A stretch of 64,000 nt of DNA from SR1 bacterium human oral taxon HOT-345 (GCA_003260355.1 MPSQ01000001.1:558001-622000), one strand, 5' to 3'; shown: positions 30,575-40,509, counted from the first letter of the stretch. A program made the numbers and translations. Notes: generated by a model not told the origin, from the sequence alone.

Positions 30575-31270
30575 ATGAAATTAGGTGTCAGTGTTTTTGC
30601 TCTTTTGGGAGTTGCTTTGCTTGCGGGGTGTCAGCCTACACAACCAAGTGAACCCACTCTACCACATCAGCCTTCGGTGGTTGTCAAAAACGATACTCAG
30701 GCGTTTAAGACGGAATACGAATCACTCAATGCGGAAAAGATGCCGATCACCGTGCCTGAAGATTTGAGCATTTCTGTGCTTGATTTCTCTGGGACGAAAG
30801 AATTTTTGGAGAAAGGGACAGGAATCCTTTTCTTTGGATTCCCAACTTGCCCATGGTGTAGAGCCTTACTTCCAAACCTCTTTGATGCAATGAAAAAGAG
30901 TCAGATTTCTGATCTTTATTACTACAATCCTAAAGAAATCCGTGACCAAAAATCACTCGGAGCAGACGGAAAAATCGTTGTTGAAAAGGAGACCAGCCCA
31001 GACTATCAGTATTTGCTCGAGAAACTTGATAGCGTGCTTCCAGCCTATGAGGGATTGAAGGATCCGAGCATCAAAAGGCTGTATGTGCCGTTTGTCGTGG
31101 TGCTGAAGGAGGGGAAAATCGTGGGATCTCACCTCAACACGCTCGATGAGCAAGAGGATCCTAGCGTTCCGCTTACTGATGAGCAGAAGGCGAAGCTTGT
31201 GGAATTGCTCGAGCAGGCGATGGCGCCCCTTGCCTCACAGACGTGTACTCCTGGAGAGCTTGCTTGCTAG
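30575..31270 (+). CDS. Thioredoxin-fold lipoprotein (CPWC)
   Basis: 231 residues from ATG 30575 (a TTG nine bases upstream is also open, but the ATG gives a clean signal). A lipoprotein signal MKLGVSVFALLGVALLAGC is followed by a Pro/Ser/Gln-rich linker. The thioredoxin-like domain starts near residue 65, with GILFFGFPTCPWCRALLP (CPWC active site) and VPFVVVLKEGKIVGSH (the cis-Pro region). The C-terminal tail has two further cysteines. It is probably a membrane-anchored disulfide reductase or oxidase acting outside the cytoplasm. It has no in-frame TGA and ends in TAG. Confidence 0.85.
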   Translation: MKLGVSVFALLGVALLAGCQPTQPSEPTLPHQPSVVVKNDTQAFKTEYESLNAEKMPITVPEDLSISVLDFSGTKEFLEKGTGILFFGFPTCPWCRALLPNLFDAMKKSQISDLYYYNPKEIRDQKSLGADGKIVVEKETSPDYQYLLEKLDSVLPAYEGLKDPSIKRLYVPFVVVLKEGKIVGSHLNTLDEQEDPSVPLTDEQKAKLVELLEQAMAPLASQTCTPGELAC

Positions 31271-31282
31271 GAAAAATGAAAA

Positions 31283-31313
31283 GACTGAGCGGCGTAAGCC
31301 CTCAGTTTTTTTT
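31283..31313 (+). terminator. Terminator of the thioredoxin-fold gene
   Basis: ACTGAG (31284-31289) pairs with CTCAGT (31301-31306), with an inner GGC-GTAA-GCC stem, then eight T residues. Confidence 0.8.
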
Positions 31314-31392
31314 GTTGGTGGGAAAGTCATGGGATAGAAGTTTTTGAAAAAGAAAAAAAATCTGACTCCTCCCCTCTCGCTCCTCCTGATCT

Positions 31393-31875
31393 TGACCCCC
31401 AGATTTGATGCCCGGACAGGTCGGTGAAGCAAGAATGACCCCCAAATTAGGGTGTCGGACAGGTCGATGATGCAAGAATGAGCCCAGATTTGGGTGTCGG
31501 ACAGGTCGATGATGCAAGAATGACCCCCAAATTTGACTTCCGAGCTGCCGGAAAGGCGAAAATGCCCCCCAAATTCGATGCTCGGGGTGGTCGGAAGGGT
31601 AAAACGGACCCCCAAATTTGATGCTCGGGGTGATCGGAAGGGGAAAACGACCCCCCAAATTCGATGCTCGGGGTGATCGGAAGGGTAAAATGGACCCCCA
31701 AATTCGATGCTCGGGGTGGTCGGAAGGGTAAAATGACCCCCAAATTTGATGCTCGGGGTGGTCGGAAGGGTAAAATGACCCCCAAATTTGATGCCCGGGG
31801 TGGTCGGAAGGGTAAAATGATCCCCCAAATTTGATGCTCGGGGTAGTCGGAAGGGGTAAACGGACTCCCAGATTT
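31393..31875. repeat. Tandem repeat array, ~43-bp unit, about 11 copies
   Basis: The copies start about every 42-44 bp (shared GATG or equivalent at 31407, 31451, 31493, 31535, 31577, 31620, 31663, 31706, 31748, 31790, 31833). The unit begins GACCCCCAAATTTGATGC and continues with TCGGGGTGGTCGGAAGGG. The first three copies form a distinct subtype with GGACAGGTCGATGATGCAAG. Unit lengths vary by one base, so no reading frame is kept and the array is probably non-coding. It fills the gap between two convergent genes. Confidence 0.85.
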
Positions 31876-31885
31876 AAACTGATGA

Positions 31886-34390
31886 TTAAACGCCCACTCT
31901 AAAATAGATCTCTTTATCAACGAGTTCTCTTTTGGTTCATCGTTTGAGGGAGGAAATTTGTTTGATGATTTGGACTTTCTCGGGAGAATTGGCGTAAGGA
32001 AGGCCGTCTGGGAAACCGGGATACAGCACTTTCGCCTCAAAGCTGAAGGGTCTTGTCTGCTGGTTATTGACAGAAACCTTACATGCGCCCATAAAGGCTG
32101 CTGTAGAGGTCAAATCGGTTTGGTTGAATTCAGGTTCAAACTCTTTGGTAAGGAATTCTGCGTCGGGAGCTCCGACCTTGAAGACGAACATATTTCCGAT
32201 ATTACCAAAAATGGTCTTGGAGAGGTCCATATTCCCGCCGAGTCCTTCCTGCTTCAGCTGGTCGGTATACTGATGGGCAACCACGAGTCCCACTTTATAT
32301 TTTCTCGCCTCTGAAAGAATAGATTCAAAAGACTGAGAGACATAGTTTTGGAACTCATCCACATAGAGATAGTGAGGAACTCTGTCCTTCTCATCGATTT
32401 TAGCCCTCTTCAATGCTGAAAGTTTTACCTGCATAGCGATAATCTTTCCAATCAGTTTTGAAGTTTCCTCTCCAGCGATACCTTTGGCGAGGTTCATGAG
32501 AATGATTTTCTTTTGCTGCATTGCATCATACATTTTGAAGGCGGATTTTGGCTGTCCGATGATATTTCTCACATACACACCGGTCGTAAATGGTCAGAAT
32601 TTTGCCTGGATGAAAGGAATAATTTCTGCTTTTTCACGGTCCCCCATCCTTTTGTAGGTTTTATTCCACCAAGCTGCGACTACCGGGTCTTTGAGGTTTC
32701 TGATTTTTGCTTCGGCAAAAGCATCGTCCGTAAAGAGTCTCATAATATCAACAATGGTGCCGCCTTCGGGCTGATCCATGAGTAAAAGGCATCCATTACG
32801 GAAGTAATCCTGGATTCTTGGTCCGAAAATTTCTGGTCCATACATTTGGATAAACATTTCTACCAGGTCATTAGTCACGACGTCCTTTTCATCGCTGTCC
32901 TCAGGGTTAACTTCGAGCGGATTGAGGCCGATCGGATAAGCGGTATTCCCCAAATCGAAATAAATGAGGTCATCGATCCTCTCCTTAGGGAACCATTTCA
33001 AAAGTGCTTCACAAGCTTCTCCATGGGGATCAATAAAAGTAAAGCCTCTGCCGTTTTTTATATCATCGACTGCCTGAGCAAGCATAATGGTAGACTTTCC
33101 GGTTCCTGTCTGACCGAGGATATAGATATGTCTGAATCTATCTTTGTCGGTGATTCTGATTTCTCTTTTGATGCCTCAGAAGTTATTGTAGCCGACAACG
33201 ATTCCTTCGCTAGGAAGGTCGTCTGGGGCGGGAACGATCTTGAATTTTTGCCAAGCGATTCTTGGGTTTTGGTTGAATCTGCCGTGAGGAAAGTGAATAA
33301 TAGAAGAGAGTTCCTTGATATTGAGGATCGTCGTCTTATTAAACTTTCGGATGTCGTCCAGCAAAGTATTATCACTATAAAAAAGTCTCATCACATAGTG
33401 TTTAGCAAACTTTCTGAGGTCCTGTGCCTTGGTAAATTTGATGGTATTGAGTCCGATATAGTTATACTGATTGAAGAGACGAGCGATGTCGTCCAAGATT
33501 TTCTTGGGACGGGCTTTGTCTGGTGAAGTAGCGATCGTTCTCATCTTCACCTGGAAGAGTTCGTCATCCATCTTCTTGTCAAAATCGCTCAGCTGCTGCT
33601 GGGAGAAGTTGTGTTTCTTTTGTTCTTGTTCCTTTTTGGATTCTTTCTGCTCCTTTTCTCCGCCCGCATTTCGAATTTTGCTGAGGATGCCGAGAATGCC
33701 CAGCGGTTTTTTACCTTCTTTGATCTCGTCGGCTCTCTTTCTCATCTTTTTGAGCCAATCCTCGTGGAGCGGTTCGACCAGGATTTGGATTCAGACTTTT
33801 TCATCTCTAGAAATATTAGAAAAAGCTGACAGAATACTATCCATTGGGTCTGCCTCGAAGGATTCATAGGTTTTGAGCGGATGAACGCTGTCTTTGGTCA
33901 GGGTAAACTCCCCTCCTGCGAAGAATTTTCCTGCCTCCAGGAGTTTGGGCTGCTTGACTTCTCTGACGATTGCACCGACATAAAAGGAGGCGATCATTTT
34001 TTCCACGGTCATGAGGTGCTCCCGTGGCACACCGAGGTAGAATTTGATCACCTCTTTTTCAACGATGATTTCCATACTGATGAAATTATTTCCGAATCGT
34101 TTATTTTCTCGCCCTTGATCGAAAATCGCATAGAAATTTTTGTACACCTGATTCATTAGTTCGATATTGTGCTTCATTGACTGGATATGATCCTTCGCAT
34201 CAATGTCAGAACTCCTCGCTACTGCATTCTTTGGGATCTGCACCTGAAGGAATCTGATTTTTCTGGATTGGTCGATTCTGTGTTTTCTCTGAAATGACAA
34301 AAAAACAGCTCTAGCAACGATAACCCCCGCAATCCAGAGCACTCCAGCAGCGATAACGCTAATCAAAAGATAGATTAGATTTTGTTCCAT
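31886..34390 (-). CDS. VirD4/TraD-like type IV secretion ATPase
   Basis: One 834-residue frame across four main TGA glycines (33791, 33176, 32594, 31937) ending in TAA. N-terminal membrane helix (LIYLLISVIAAGVLWIAGVIVA), then a soluble region rich in Lys/Glu. Walker A is YILGQTGTGKSTIMLA (about residue 415). It is followed by GFTFIDPHGEACEALLKWFP, DLGNTAYPIGLNPLE and the Walker B/coupling region HYLYVDEFQNYVSQSFESILSEARKYKVGLVVAHQY, typical of TraG/TraD and CPR conjugation-type ATPases. It would pump DNA or protein at the inner membrane. It may act with the VirB2-like proteins at 15.2-16.6 kb. Confidence 0.88.
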
Positions 34391-34478
34391 TCGTTCTGCA
34401 TGCTAAAAAGCTCCTCTAAGTATAGCGTTTTTGGGTGAAAATGCAAATTTCCTGATGTTTGTTTGTGTCTTTGTGAGC

Positions 34479-35702
34479 TTAGTCCTCGTCCGTGGATTTA
34501 TTTTTGCTTGCGGTGAGTCTTCGAGAGTCTTTTTTGTCCAAATAGGTTTGAATTTGCTCGGGGGTGAGCTTCTGCTCTTTGACGAGCGTGTTGATTTTGT
34601 GGTAAGGGAGATCCATTACCTCGTCTAAAAGCCCCTGCTCTGCAAGGAACTCTTGGAGAGAAGCTTTATCTTTTGCTAGGTAGGAATCAGTTTTTTTGAT
34701 GGTTAGTTTATTTTCATCTCAGAAGAGCTGCTCAAAGCCGCCTTTGTCTGCGTAAGTGATCAAAATTTCTTTTAGGCTCTCTTTTTCTTTGGTAAGTTCG
34801 GAAGCTTCACGAGAGATTTTGGCGTATTGATCGACAAGTTTTTTGATAGTTTGGGCTCAGAGCGATCCTCACTCCACGAGTTCATCTCCGCAGCCGAGGT
34901 GCTTCCAAAGCGGGCAAAGCTGTTGATATTCGCAGTATTTACAGTAAGGGTTTTGCTGAGTCGGAAATGCATTTTCCCGTCCCATATTGTAGTTGAATCT
35001 GGCTTTTTCTATAGCATTGATGGCAGTGCGGTATTTCTCGAGGATTGGGGCAAGTAAAGCATCTGTGATCTCCCGCTCATCCCTCAAATCAAAATGCAAG
35101 TAATGAAGTCTGGCTTTAATCTTTTGAAAATATTTCCCATACTTCTGCTGGACACCAAGTGCATAGAGCGTGAGTTGTTCTCTATATTCTTCTTTTTGCT
35201 CGGGAGGGAGCTGTTTATTGGTTTTGTAGTCGTTGATAACGAAGGCATCGCCCTCTTTATCCAATCTGTCGATGATTCAGCGGAACTTCTGCTCTCATCA
35301 GTTTTCTTTGGATTGTAATTCAAAATTCATAATCAACTCTGTCGCAATGACCTTGGTCTCTCAGAAAGGAGCATAGGTTTGATAGTAATTTTCAAGGTAC
35401 TTTTCTCCTCTTCTTAGATAGTCTTCCTCGTGCTGCTCCCCTTTATAGATGAGCTTATCGCCCGCCTCTGCTACTGCGTTCTGTCGGAGCTCGTGAAATT
35501 TTCCTAAAAGGTCGGCTTTGATCGGGATATTGAAAACGTTTACTTGCTGATAAAGCCATTCTAAAGCTCAATGCACACAAGTTCCAAGCATAAGGTCCGG
35601 AGTCGTTTCAAATTCTCTTTCGAGCTTATCTAGGTAGCGATATTGGTATTTCCTAGGGCATTGCTGATAGAGATTGATCTGAGAAAAGGAATAGACGACC
35701 AT
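34479..35702 (-). CDS. PD-(D/E)XK nuclease (RecB/Cas4-like)
   Basis: A 407-residue frame across several TGA glycines ending in TAA. N terminus YSFSQINLYQQCPRKYQYRYLDKL and GTCVHGALEWLYQ are typical of the PDDEXK_1 family. The catalytic core is IIDRLDKEGDAFVINDYKTNKQLP (D...D-x-K). The C-terminal cysteines (NPYCKYCEYQQLCPLW, plus the early CPRK) match the iron-sulfur cluster of AddB/RecB/Cas4-type nucleases. About 110 charged residues extend beyond the nuclease domain. It precedes the VirD4-like gene on the same strand. DNA end processing or repair is likely. No Cas genes adjoin it, so a CRISPR Cas4 role is not supported. Confidence 0.85.
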
Positions 35703-35875
35703 AGGGAAAAGGGGAAAGAGGTAAAAAATCAGATTTTTTTCTTTGAAGAGAGTATAAGCTTTAGAACATCAGAATCAAACCGAAATAGCACAGGAGAAAA
35801 ATGTAATCATACTATAGATTAAGAAATGTCCAGAAAGTGGAAAGAAAGGCAGTTTTTAAGTGTCTTTATATCGTT

Positions 35876-35907
35876 TTTAAGCTAAATTTAAGGTTGCTGA
35901 TTATACT
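35876..35907 (+). promoter_or_regulatory. Direct-repeat activator box and -10 (copy 1)
   Basis: TTTAAG (35876-35881) and TTTAAGG (35887-35893) lie 11 bp apart, with TATACT at 35902-35907. A further TTTAAG is 21 bp upstream (35855). There is no -35 hexamer. The same spacing recurs at 36633 and 42415. Confidence 0.75.
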
Positions 35908-35967
35908 CTGCGCACTTCTCTGCAGGAAGCCCTCAAGATTTGAGGTTTTATCACTTTATACGATGAT

Positions 35968-36531
35968 ATGCATAAGAAAGCAAAGTTATTAGCTTTAGTT
36001 GCTGTAGCTTCAAGTTTGGCAGTAGGAGCTGGCTCACTCGCAGCTCCGCAAACGAATCCTACCACTATCACAACAAAAACGGCAACACAAAAGAAGGATT
36101 TTAAAGAGCAGCCAGGCGGTTCTAGAACAGAGCGTCCCATTAAGCTCTCAGAAGAATTCTGACTCACAGCAAGCCAAAAAGCGGAATTTGAGAAGCTTGC
36201 AACGCAACTTAAGACCGAAAGGAAGGCTTACCATGAGAAAAAGAAAGCTGCGAGCACCCAAGAAGAGAAAGAGAAGCTCAAAACTCAGCGAGATCAGAGA
36301 AAATCTGAGCTCAAGAATCAGATTTTAGCTTTAGTTCCAGCAGAGCAAAAGAGCAAGGTTGAATTACTCCTTTCTAAGCCTAAACATTGATCAGATAAGG
36401 GTGAAGGAAAAGGAAAAGGAAAGGAGCAAGGAAAAAAAGGAAAGAGAAAGTCTGATGCAAATTGAAGTTCAGCTTGAACCACTTCACCAGCAAAAAAGCA
36501 GAAAAGAACTACAACTTCTGCTCAAAGCTAA
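35968..36531 (+). CDS. Spy/CpxP-like periplasmic helical protein
   Basis: 187 residues across TGA glycines, ending in TAA. Signal peptide MHKKAKLLALVAVASSLAVGAGSLAA; the mature protein starts with a Thr-rich linker. The central helical part (LTASQKAEFEKLATQLKTER, LKNQILALVPAEQKSKVELLL) resembles the LTxxQ-type helices of Spy/CpxP proteins, which bind unfolded proteins or sense metals in the envelope. The C terminus is Lys/Gly/Ser-rich. It is preceded by the direct-repeat activator box shared with the VTC and Cthe_2159-like units. The family call is tentative. Confidence 0.6.
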
Positions 36532-36556
36532 TGAGAAGATAAAAGAGTAAAGGCAG

Positions 36557-36590
36557 AAAACAGGAGTTTTAGAAGTTCTCCTGTTTTTTT
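36557..36590 (+). terminator. Terminator
   Basis: AAAACAGGAG (36557-36566) pairs with CTCCTGTTTT (36578-36587), followed by T residues. Confidence 0.85.
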
Positions 36591-36632
36591 GTAGGTCTTG
36601 AAACTAATGAGGAGAAAGCTTTTGTTTTTTTA

Positions 36633-36664
36633 TTTAAGATAAATTTAAGGTTGATCTGTATACT
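36633..36664 (+). promoter_or_regulatory. Direct-repeat activator box and -10 (copy 2)
   Basis: TTTAAG (36633-36638) and TTTAAGG (36644-36650) lie 11 bp apart; TATACT is at 36659-36664. Geometry is identical to copies 1 and 3. Confidence 0.75.
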
Positions 36665-36696
36665 GCCGATGATTTACTTTCTACTCCTTAGAAAAA

Positions 36697-37545
36697 ATGA
36701 AAAATCAAGCACCAGAAACGACTTTTGAAAGAAGAGAAATCAAATATCTCCTCACCACTGCACAAAAAGAAGCTTTTATGGGAATAATCGAAGGCTATCT
36801 TCGTCCTGATGAGAATGGGAACTCAGGAAGTTATCGCTTGATGAGTCTCTATTTTGACTCTCCGAATAAGGATTTTTATCGGGCGAAATGGTTTAATCTC
36901 CCTTCTAGAAAGAAAGTCAGAATTAGGAAATATCATAATCCAGAAGAGAAGGGATCTGGAGTGGAGGAACAAGTCTTTATTGAGATCAAAGAACACACTC
37001 CTACTATTAATTACAAGAGAAGAATTCTTCTCCCTGTTGGACAGGCGTTTTCGATTCTCAATGGAAACATGATTGAGCAATCGCTTGCTCCTGAAGATCA
37101 AGCAATACTTGATGAGATATGAGGACTCGTAAAAGAATTTCAGCTTCAACCAACTGCTGTGGTATTCTATCACAGGCAAGCCTACAAAGTGAAAAAAGAA
37201 GACTGAGGACTGAGGATTACTTTTGATCAGAACATCAGGTTTAGGAGTGATGAGCTAAGCCTTGAGCGAGGAGATCAGGATAAAAGGTTGATTGATGAAG
37301 GAATGGAGATTATGGAGATCAAGGTGAAAGGCACACTCCCCTCTTGGACACAAGAAGCTCTAGAAAGATGTGGCATTGGACAAGCAAGCTTCAGCAAGTA
37401 TTCCCACACGATTGAAAAAAGCTTTGAGTGAGCGCTGGTTCCGCCTTGTGGCTTGGAAGACTATGGGAATATTTTGAGAGAGGCGAAGGAAGCCTCACTA
37501 CCATTGGAGCTTTGGAAGCAACGTACTGTATTCTTAGCAGATTAG
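36697..37545 (+). CDS. VTC-domain polyphosphate polymerase-like protein
   Basis: A 282-residue frame across three TGA glycines (37120, 37204, 37429) ending in TAG. The tunnel-fold VTC signature is present: FERREIKYLLTTAQKEAF, YRLMSLYFDSPNKDFYRAK, KVRIRKYHN, EQVFIEIKEHTPTINYKRRILLP, PTAVVFYHRQAY, LRITFDQNIRFR and MEIMEIKVKGTLPSW, with the alternating basic and acidic residues of the catalytic tunnel. Family members make or bind polyphosphate on the cytoplasmic face. The neighbouring DUF4956 membrane protein is its usual genomic partner. Likely regulated by the direct-repeat box 33 bp upstream of the start. Confidence 0.9.
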
Positions 37546-37620
37546 CATTTGGAAGTCATGTTCGAAAGGATTTCTACATTCTGAATTCAGAATTTTATCT
37601 TTTAGCATAAAAAAGAAGCG

Positions 37621-38310
37621 ATGGATTTTACGACAATTTTTACAGGGATCCAAGAGAGCTTGTCGGCCACGATGAGCAACTATAGTTTATGAGATATTTT
37701 AGCAATTTTACTCGGAACTTTTGCATTATCAGTGCGGGTTGGGCGATTGTATAGGCGAACGCATAAGGGTATAAACTACAATCAAGGTTATGTTCAGACT
37801 TTGGTCGTGATGGGTGGAATTATTGCGATGATTATGCTGATTCTTGGCTCTGATGTAGCGAAGGCCTTTACGATGATGGGAGCATTTTCGATTATCAGAT
37901 TTAGAAATAATATGAAGGAAACAAGAGATATCGGCTTTATCTTCCTAGTGATGGCGATCGGAATGGCAATGGGGACCAAACTTTATCTCCTTGCGGCACT
38001 TGGAGCATTGGTGATGTCTGCGATTATCTACGGAATGTATCGCTTTGACTGGTTTGCTCAGAAGAAAAAAGGAAGAATCCTGACGATCCGCATTGCACCA
38101 AAGAAGTTTGAAGATGGATTGTTTGATAAAATATTTGAGAAGTATGGAGTCAAAGCTGACTTTCTTGGCTATGAAGGGGTTAAAAAAGAGGATTTAATTC
38201 AGATTTCTTTCAGTGTTCAGATTGGACAAAAGACCAATGTTCCTAGTCTCCTAGCTGAATTGCAAGAGAGAAATGGGAATGAGAAGATTAGTCTCAGCTA
38301 TGCTTCCTAG
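37621..38310 (+). CDS. DUF4956 membrane protein
   Basis: 229 residues from ATG 37621 (one TGA glycine near residue 24) to TAG. The N-terminal half has three or four hydrophobic helices: LAILLGTFALSV, VQTLVVMGGIIAMIMLILG, FIFLVMAIGMAMGTKLYLLAALGALVMSAIIYGMY. Between them lies the conserved AFTMMGAFSIIRFRNNMKETRDIGF segment of DUF4956. A cytoplasmic alpha/beta domain follows (GRILTIRIAPKKFEDGLF). It lies 75 bp after the VTC gene, and the pair is widely conserved, often with CotH and Cthe_2159-like proteins. The function is unknown; a membrane partner of the VTC enzyme is the usual inference. Confidence 0.9.
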
Positions 38311-38392
38311 CTTTAAATGTTTAGAGGCTGCGTGCTAAAGATTAGAAGAAGTGAATAACTCTTTCGTAGTTTGTCAGATTTAGAGCTTTAGA

Positions 38393-38427
38393 AAAAGGCC
38401 TCTATGAGTTGCATAGAAGCCTTTTGA
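38393..38427. terminator. Bidirectional terminator
   Basis: AAAAGGC plus CTATG pairs with CATAG plus GCCTTTT across a 5-nt loop. It ends DUF4956 (plus) and the CHAP gene (minus). Confidence 0.8.
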
Positions 38428-38447
38428 ATGATTACTAGTTAATTTTT

Positions 38448-39482
38448 TTAATACCGCATCCAACCGATGATTGAATACTTTGGTTCCGGAGTAACAATGC
38501 AGCCGCGCATTACATTGCCTGGTTCAGGATCAATGATGCGATTCCCTGAGCGTTTGAACTCTCCACCAATTGGGTACCAGTAAGAGCTCTCTACATTGAC
38601 CGAGAAATTCTGCTGAGCTACCCTTATGGACGTATCAGTTACCTCCATAACGATGGCTACATGCCCATCCCCTTCCTCAGAGAATATCTGGCTATAACTA
38701 GAGAAAACCAGAATATCTCCAACTCTTGGAGCAACATCACCACCGTTAGGATAACGGCTGAAATGCTTGAAGTTGTTGGTATCAGCATACCAATCTTTTG
38801 GCTTTGAAGCGTTCTGAATTTTCTCCTGATATACCTTCTCGATATAACGGAGACAGAAATCTGCGCTTGCATTCTCTCCAGTACAACGGATCTCTACTCC
38901 GTTGGCAGTCCCGAATACTTCACCCTCTCCACACACATTCGCATAGAGCGGATCGGTATAGACCAGAATCGGTTCTGCATAATAGCATTCCCCCGTTTTG
39001 GCGTCCATAACAATCGGATAGAAATGCTCGTATCCGCGAGCAAACCTAGCATGGAAATAAGTAAAGACTACTGATTCCCCTGCCGAGGCCTCTTTTGTCC
39101 AATGGACTTCTCCATAGACAGACCCGGATTTGACGCCGACAACTACAGGATTTCGAAACTTCGATCCATCTTGCTTGGTGATATCCAAGAAAAAGACATT
39201 ACCTTGTCTGTGACTGATCTTTGCCTTGATAACGCCTCCTTGAAAGATTGCAGCGGCTCCTTTTATCGTCAGCTTCCGCGAGCCCATCGGCGTATACTCG
39301 CCCTCTCTCGGTATGCTGAAATAATTCGGAGCATGGGGATCAGGTCCCGGAACAGGCGCATCATCAATTCTATACTGGGGAACTACAGGAGCTGCGTCCT
39401 CTTTTTCGCAGGAGCTCAAGAGGGCTACAACCGCGAACATCATCACTAACAATCCGAAGATTGAATTTCTGAATTTTTTCAT
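38448..39482 (-). CDS. CHAP-domain lipoprotein, probably Bacteroidetes-derived
   Basis: 344 residues ending in TAA. Lipoprotein signal with SSCEKED at residues 23-29. A central Ig-like segment follows (residues about 60-170). The C-terminal CHAP amidase region has the nucleophile in NASADFCLRYIEKVYQ and the histidine in EGDGHVAIVMEV. CHAP enzymes cut peptidoglycan amide bonds. All 31 glycines use ordinary GGN codons and none uses TGA, unlike most long genes here. The signal and the acidic residues after the lipid cysteine look like Bacteroidetes surface lipoproteins, so transfer from such a host is inferred. A 215-nt structured leader precedes it. Confidence 0.8.
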   Translation of the reverse strand: MKKFRNSIFGLLVMMFAVVALLSSCEKEDAAPVVPQYRIDDAPVPGPDPHAPNYFSIPREGEYTPMGSRKLTIKGAAAIFQGGVIKAKISHRQGNVFFLDITKQDGSKFRNPVVVGVKSGSVYGEVHWTKEASAGESVVFTYFHARFARGYEHFYPIVMDAKTGECYYAEPILVYTDPLYANVCGEGEVFGTANGVEIRCTGENASADFCLRYIEKVYQEKIQNASKPKDWYADTNNFKHFSRYPNGGDVAPRVGDILVFSSYSQIFSEEGDGHVAIVMEVTDTSIRVAQQNFSVNVESSYWYPIGGEFKRSGNRIIDPEPGNVMRGCIVTPEPKYSIIGWMRY

Positions 39483-39508
39483 TTGTTTAATTTTTTATTT
39501 ATGGGTTT

Positions 39509-39571
39509 GATACCTTGGATGGAAAGGTATCGGTTTGGTGTGGTTGTAAGATAAGCCCATCCTCTTATCTT
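39509..39571 (-). promoter_or_regulatory. Two leader hairpins with complementary loops
   Basis: On the minus strand AAGATAAG/CTTATCTT (39571-39548) closes loop AGGATGGG, and GATACCTT/AAGGTATC (39531-39509) closes loop TCCATCC. GGATGG and CCATCC are perfectly complementary, so the loops can kiss. The element ends 27 nt upstream of the CHAP start codon. Confidence 0.55.
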
Positions 39572-39703
39572 GTTAGGGTCAGAAAGGGATCTCTCTGTGA
39601 GTAACAAAGCTCCTCTAACCGAGCTTCGGAGGGCTACTACTTAACGAATAAGAATAGACCTCATGTCGTGTTTTTTTTCATCTCTTTTTATTTAGCGATG
39701 ATG

Positions 39704-39731
39704 AATATATCTTTTTACTACGAAATGTCAA
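39704..39731 (-). promoter_or_regulatory. Promoter of the CHAP gene
   Basis: On the minus strand TTGACA (39731-39726), 16 bp, TATATT (39709-39704). This predicts a leader of about 215 nt. Confidence 0.6.
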
Positions 39732-39848
39732 TACCAAATCTGGATTTTATTTTACGACCGCTGAGAGAGGATCAGATTTTTTTTCTTTTTCTGAAAGGAG
39801 CGGTATTATGAAGAAACAGGTCTTTCTCTTCTGTTGTAAGCGTCTCTC

Positions 39849-39985
39849 ATGCTGAAGGTCAAGAAGTAAAACGCTGAACGTCAAGAATTTTCACTCCGAA
39901 CGTCAGGAAGTTGATTTATTGACGTCAGGAAATTTTACTCCGAAGGTCGAGAGTTTTGGATGCGGACGTCGAGAAAAATCAAGAT
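39849..39985. repeat. Degenerate 22-bp tandem repeats, about 6 units
   Basis: Successive units of 22-23 bp share (C)GAACGTCAAGAATTTTCACT with variations. The period and the GAACGTC...TTTT.CT pattern resemble the exact 22-bp units at 59405-59683. It lies between the divergent CHAP and HU-like genes. Confidence 0.6.
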
Positions 39986-40079
39986 AAGCTTTGAAAAGTT
40001 TTTCATTTGACTTTTGGTAAACTTTTTTTACACTACGGCTGTCATTATACGACACTTTTACTTTTTATACGAAACACCG

Positions 40080-40451
40080 ATGAAATTCAAACTCGTAGAA
40101 AAAGCAAATCCTATGGATAGGACCAAGAAAAAGCGGTATGCTAACGCAGTCAATGCTGGGACGATGTCTCAGAAAGAAATGGCAAGGCTCTTGGAAGAGA
40201 AGTCCTCGCTCACGATTGGAGATATTTCCAATGTGATTGAAAACTTGATCGTAGAACTTCCAAGGCAACTGATAGAAGGGAAGAGCGTAAAGCTTGGAGA
40301 TTTCGGTTCGTTTCGCTTGAGCCTTTCAAGTGAAGGGGCTGAGGACAAGAAGAAGTTTAACACGGCAAAGATTGAACCAAAGGTGATCTTTACGCCATCG
40401 ACTGAATTTAAAGAGAAACTTCAGAAGATTAGCTATACCCAAGCTGAATAA
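40080..40451 (+). CDS. HU-like DNA-binding protein of Bacteroidetes type
   Basis: 123 residues from ATG 40080 (preceding in-frame codons are unlikely to be coding) to TAA. The pattern fits the Bacteroidetes HU-related family (TIGR01201): FKLVEKANPMDRTKKKRYANAV, MSQKEMARLLEEKSSLTIGDISNVIENL, SVKLGDFGSFRLSLSSEGAE, and KVIFTPSTEFKEKLQKISY. It binds DNA nonspecifically and bends or compacts it. It has no TGA glycine and no clear Shine-Dalgarno sequence. With the neighbouring CHAP lipoprotein it forms a pair that looks acquired from Bacteroidetes; this origin is inference. Confidence 0.88.
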   Translation: MKFKLVEKANPMDRTKKKRYANAVNAGTMSQKEMARLLEEKSSLTIGDISNVIENLIVELPRQLIEGKSVKLGDFGSFRLSLSSEGAEDKKKFNTAKIEPKVIFTPSTEFKEKLQKISYTQAE

Positions 40452-40469
40452 GAAAAGATTAAAGGAATC

Positions 40470-40508
40470 AGAGAAAAAACCTGACTTTTTACGGTCAGGT
40501 TTCTTTTT
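40470..40508. terminator. Bidirectional terminator
   Basis: AAACCTGAC pairs with GTCAGGTTT across a 7-nt loop, with A and T runs outside. It separates the convergent HU-like and peptidase E genes. Confidence 0.85.
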
Positions 40509-40509
40509 T

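Noticed and set aside
31235..32040. Minus-strand repeat proteins (TLPTTPSIKFGG-type)
   Set aside because: They are translations of the 43-bp DNA repeat. Unit length varies by one base, so the frame is not maintained, and no start or context supports them.
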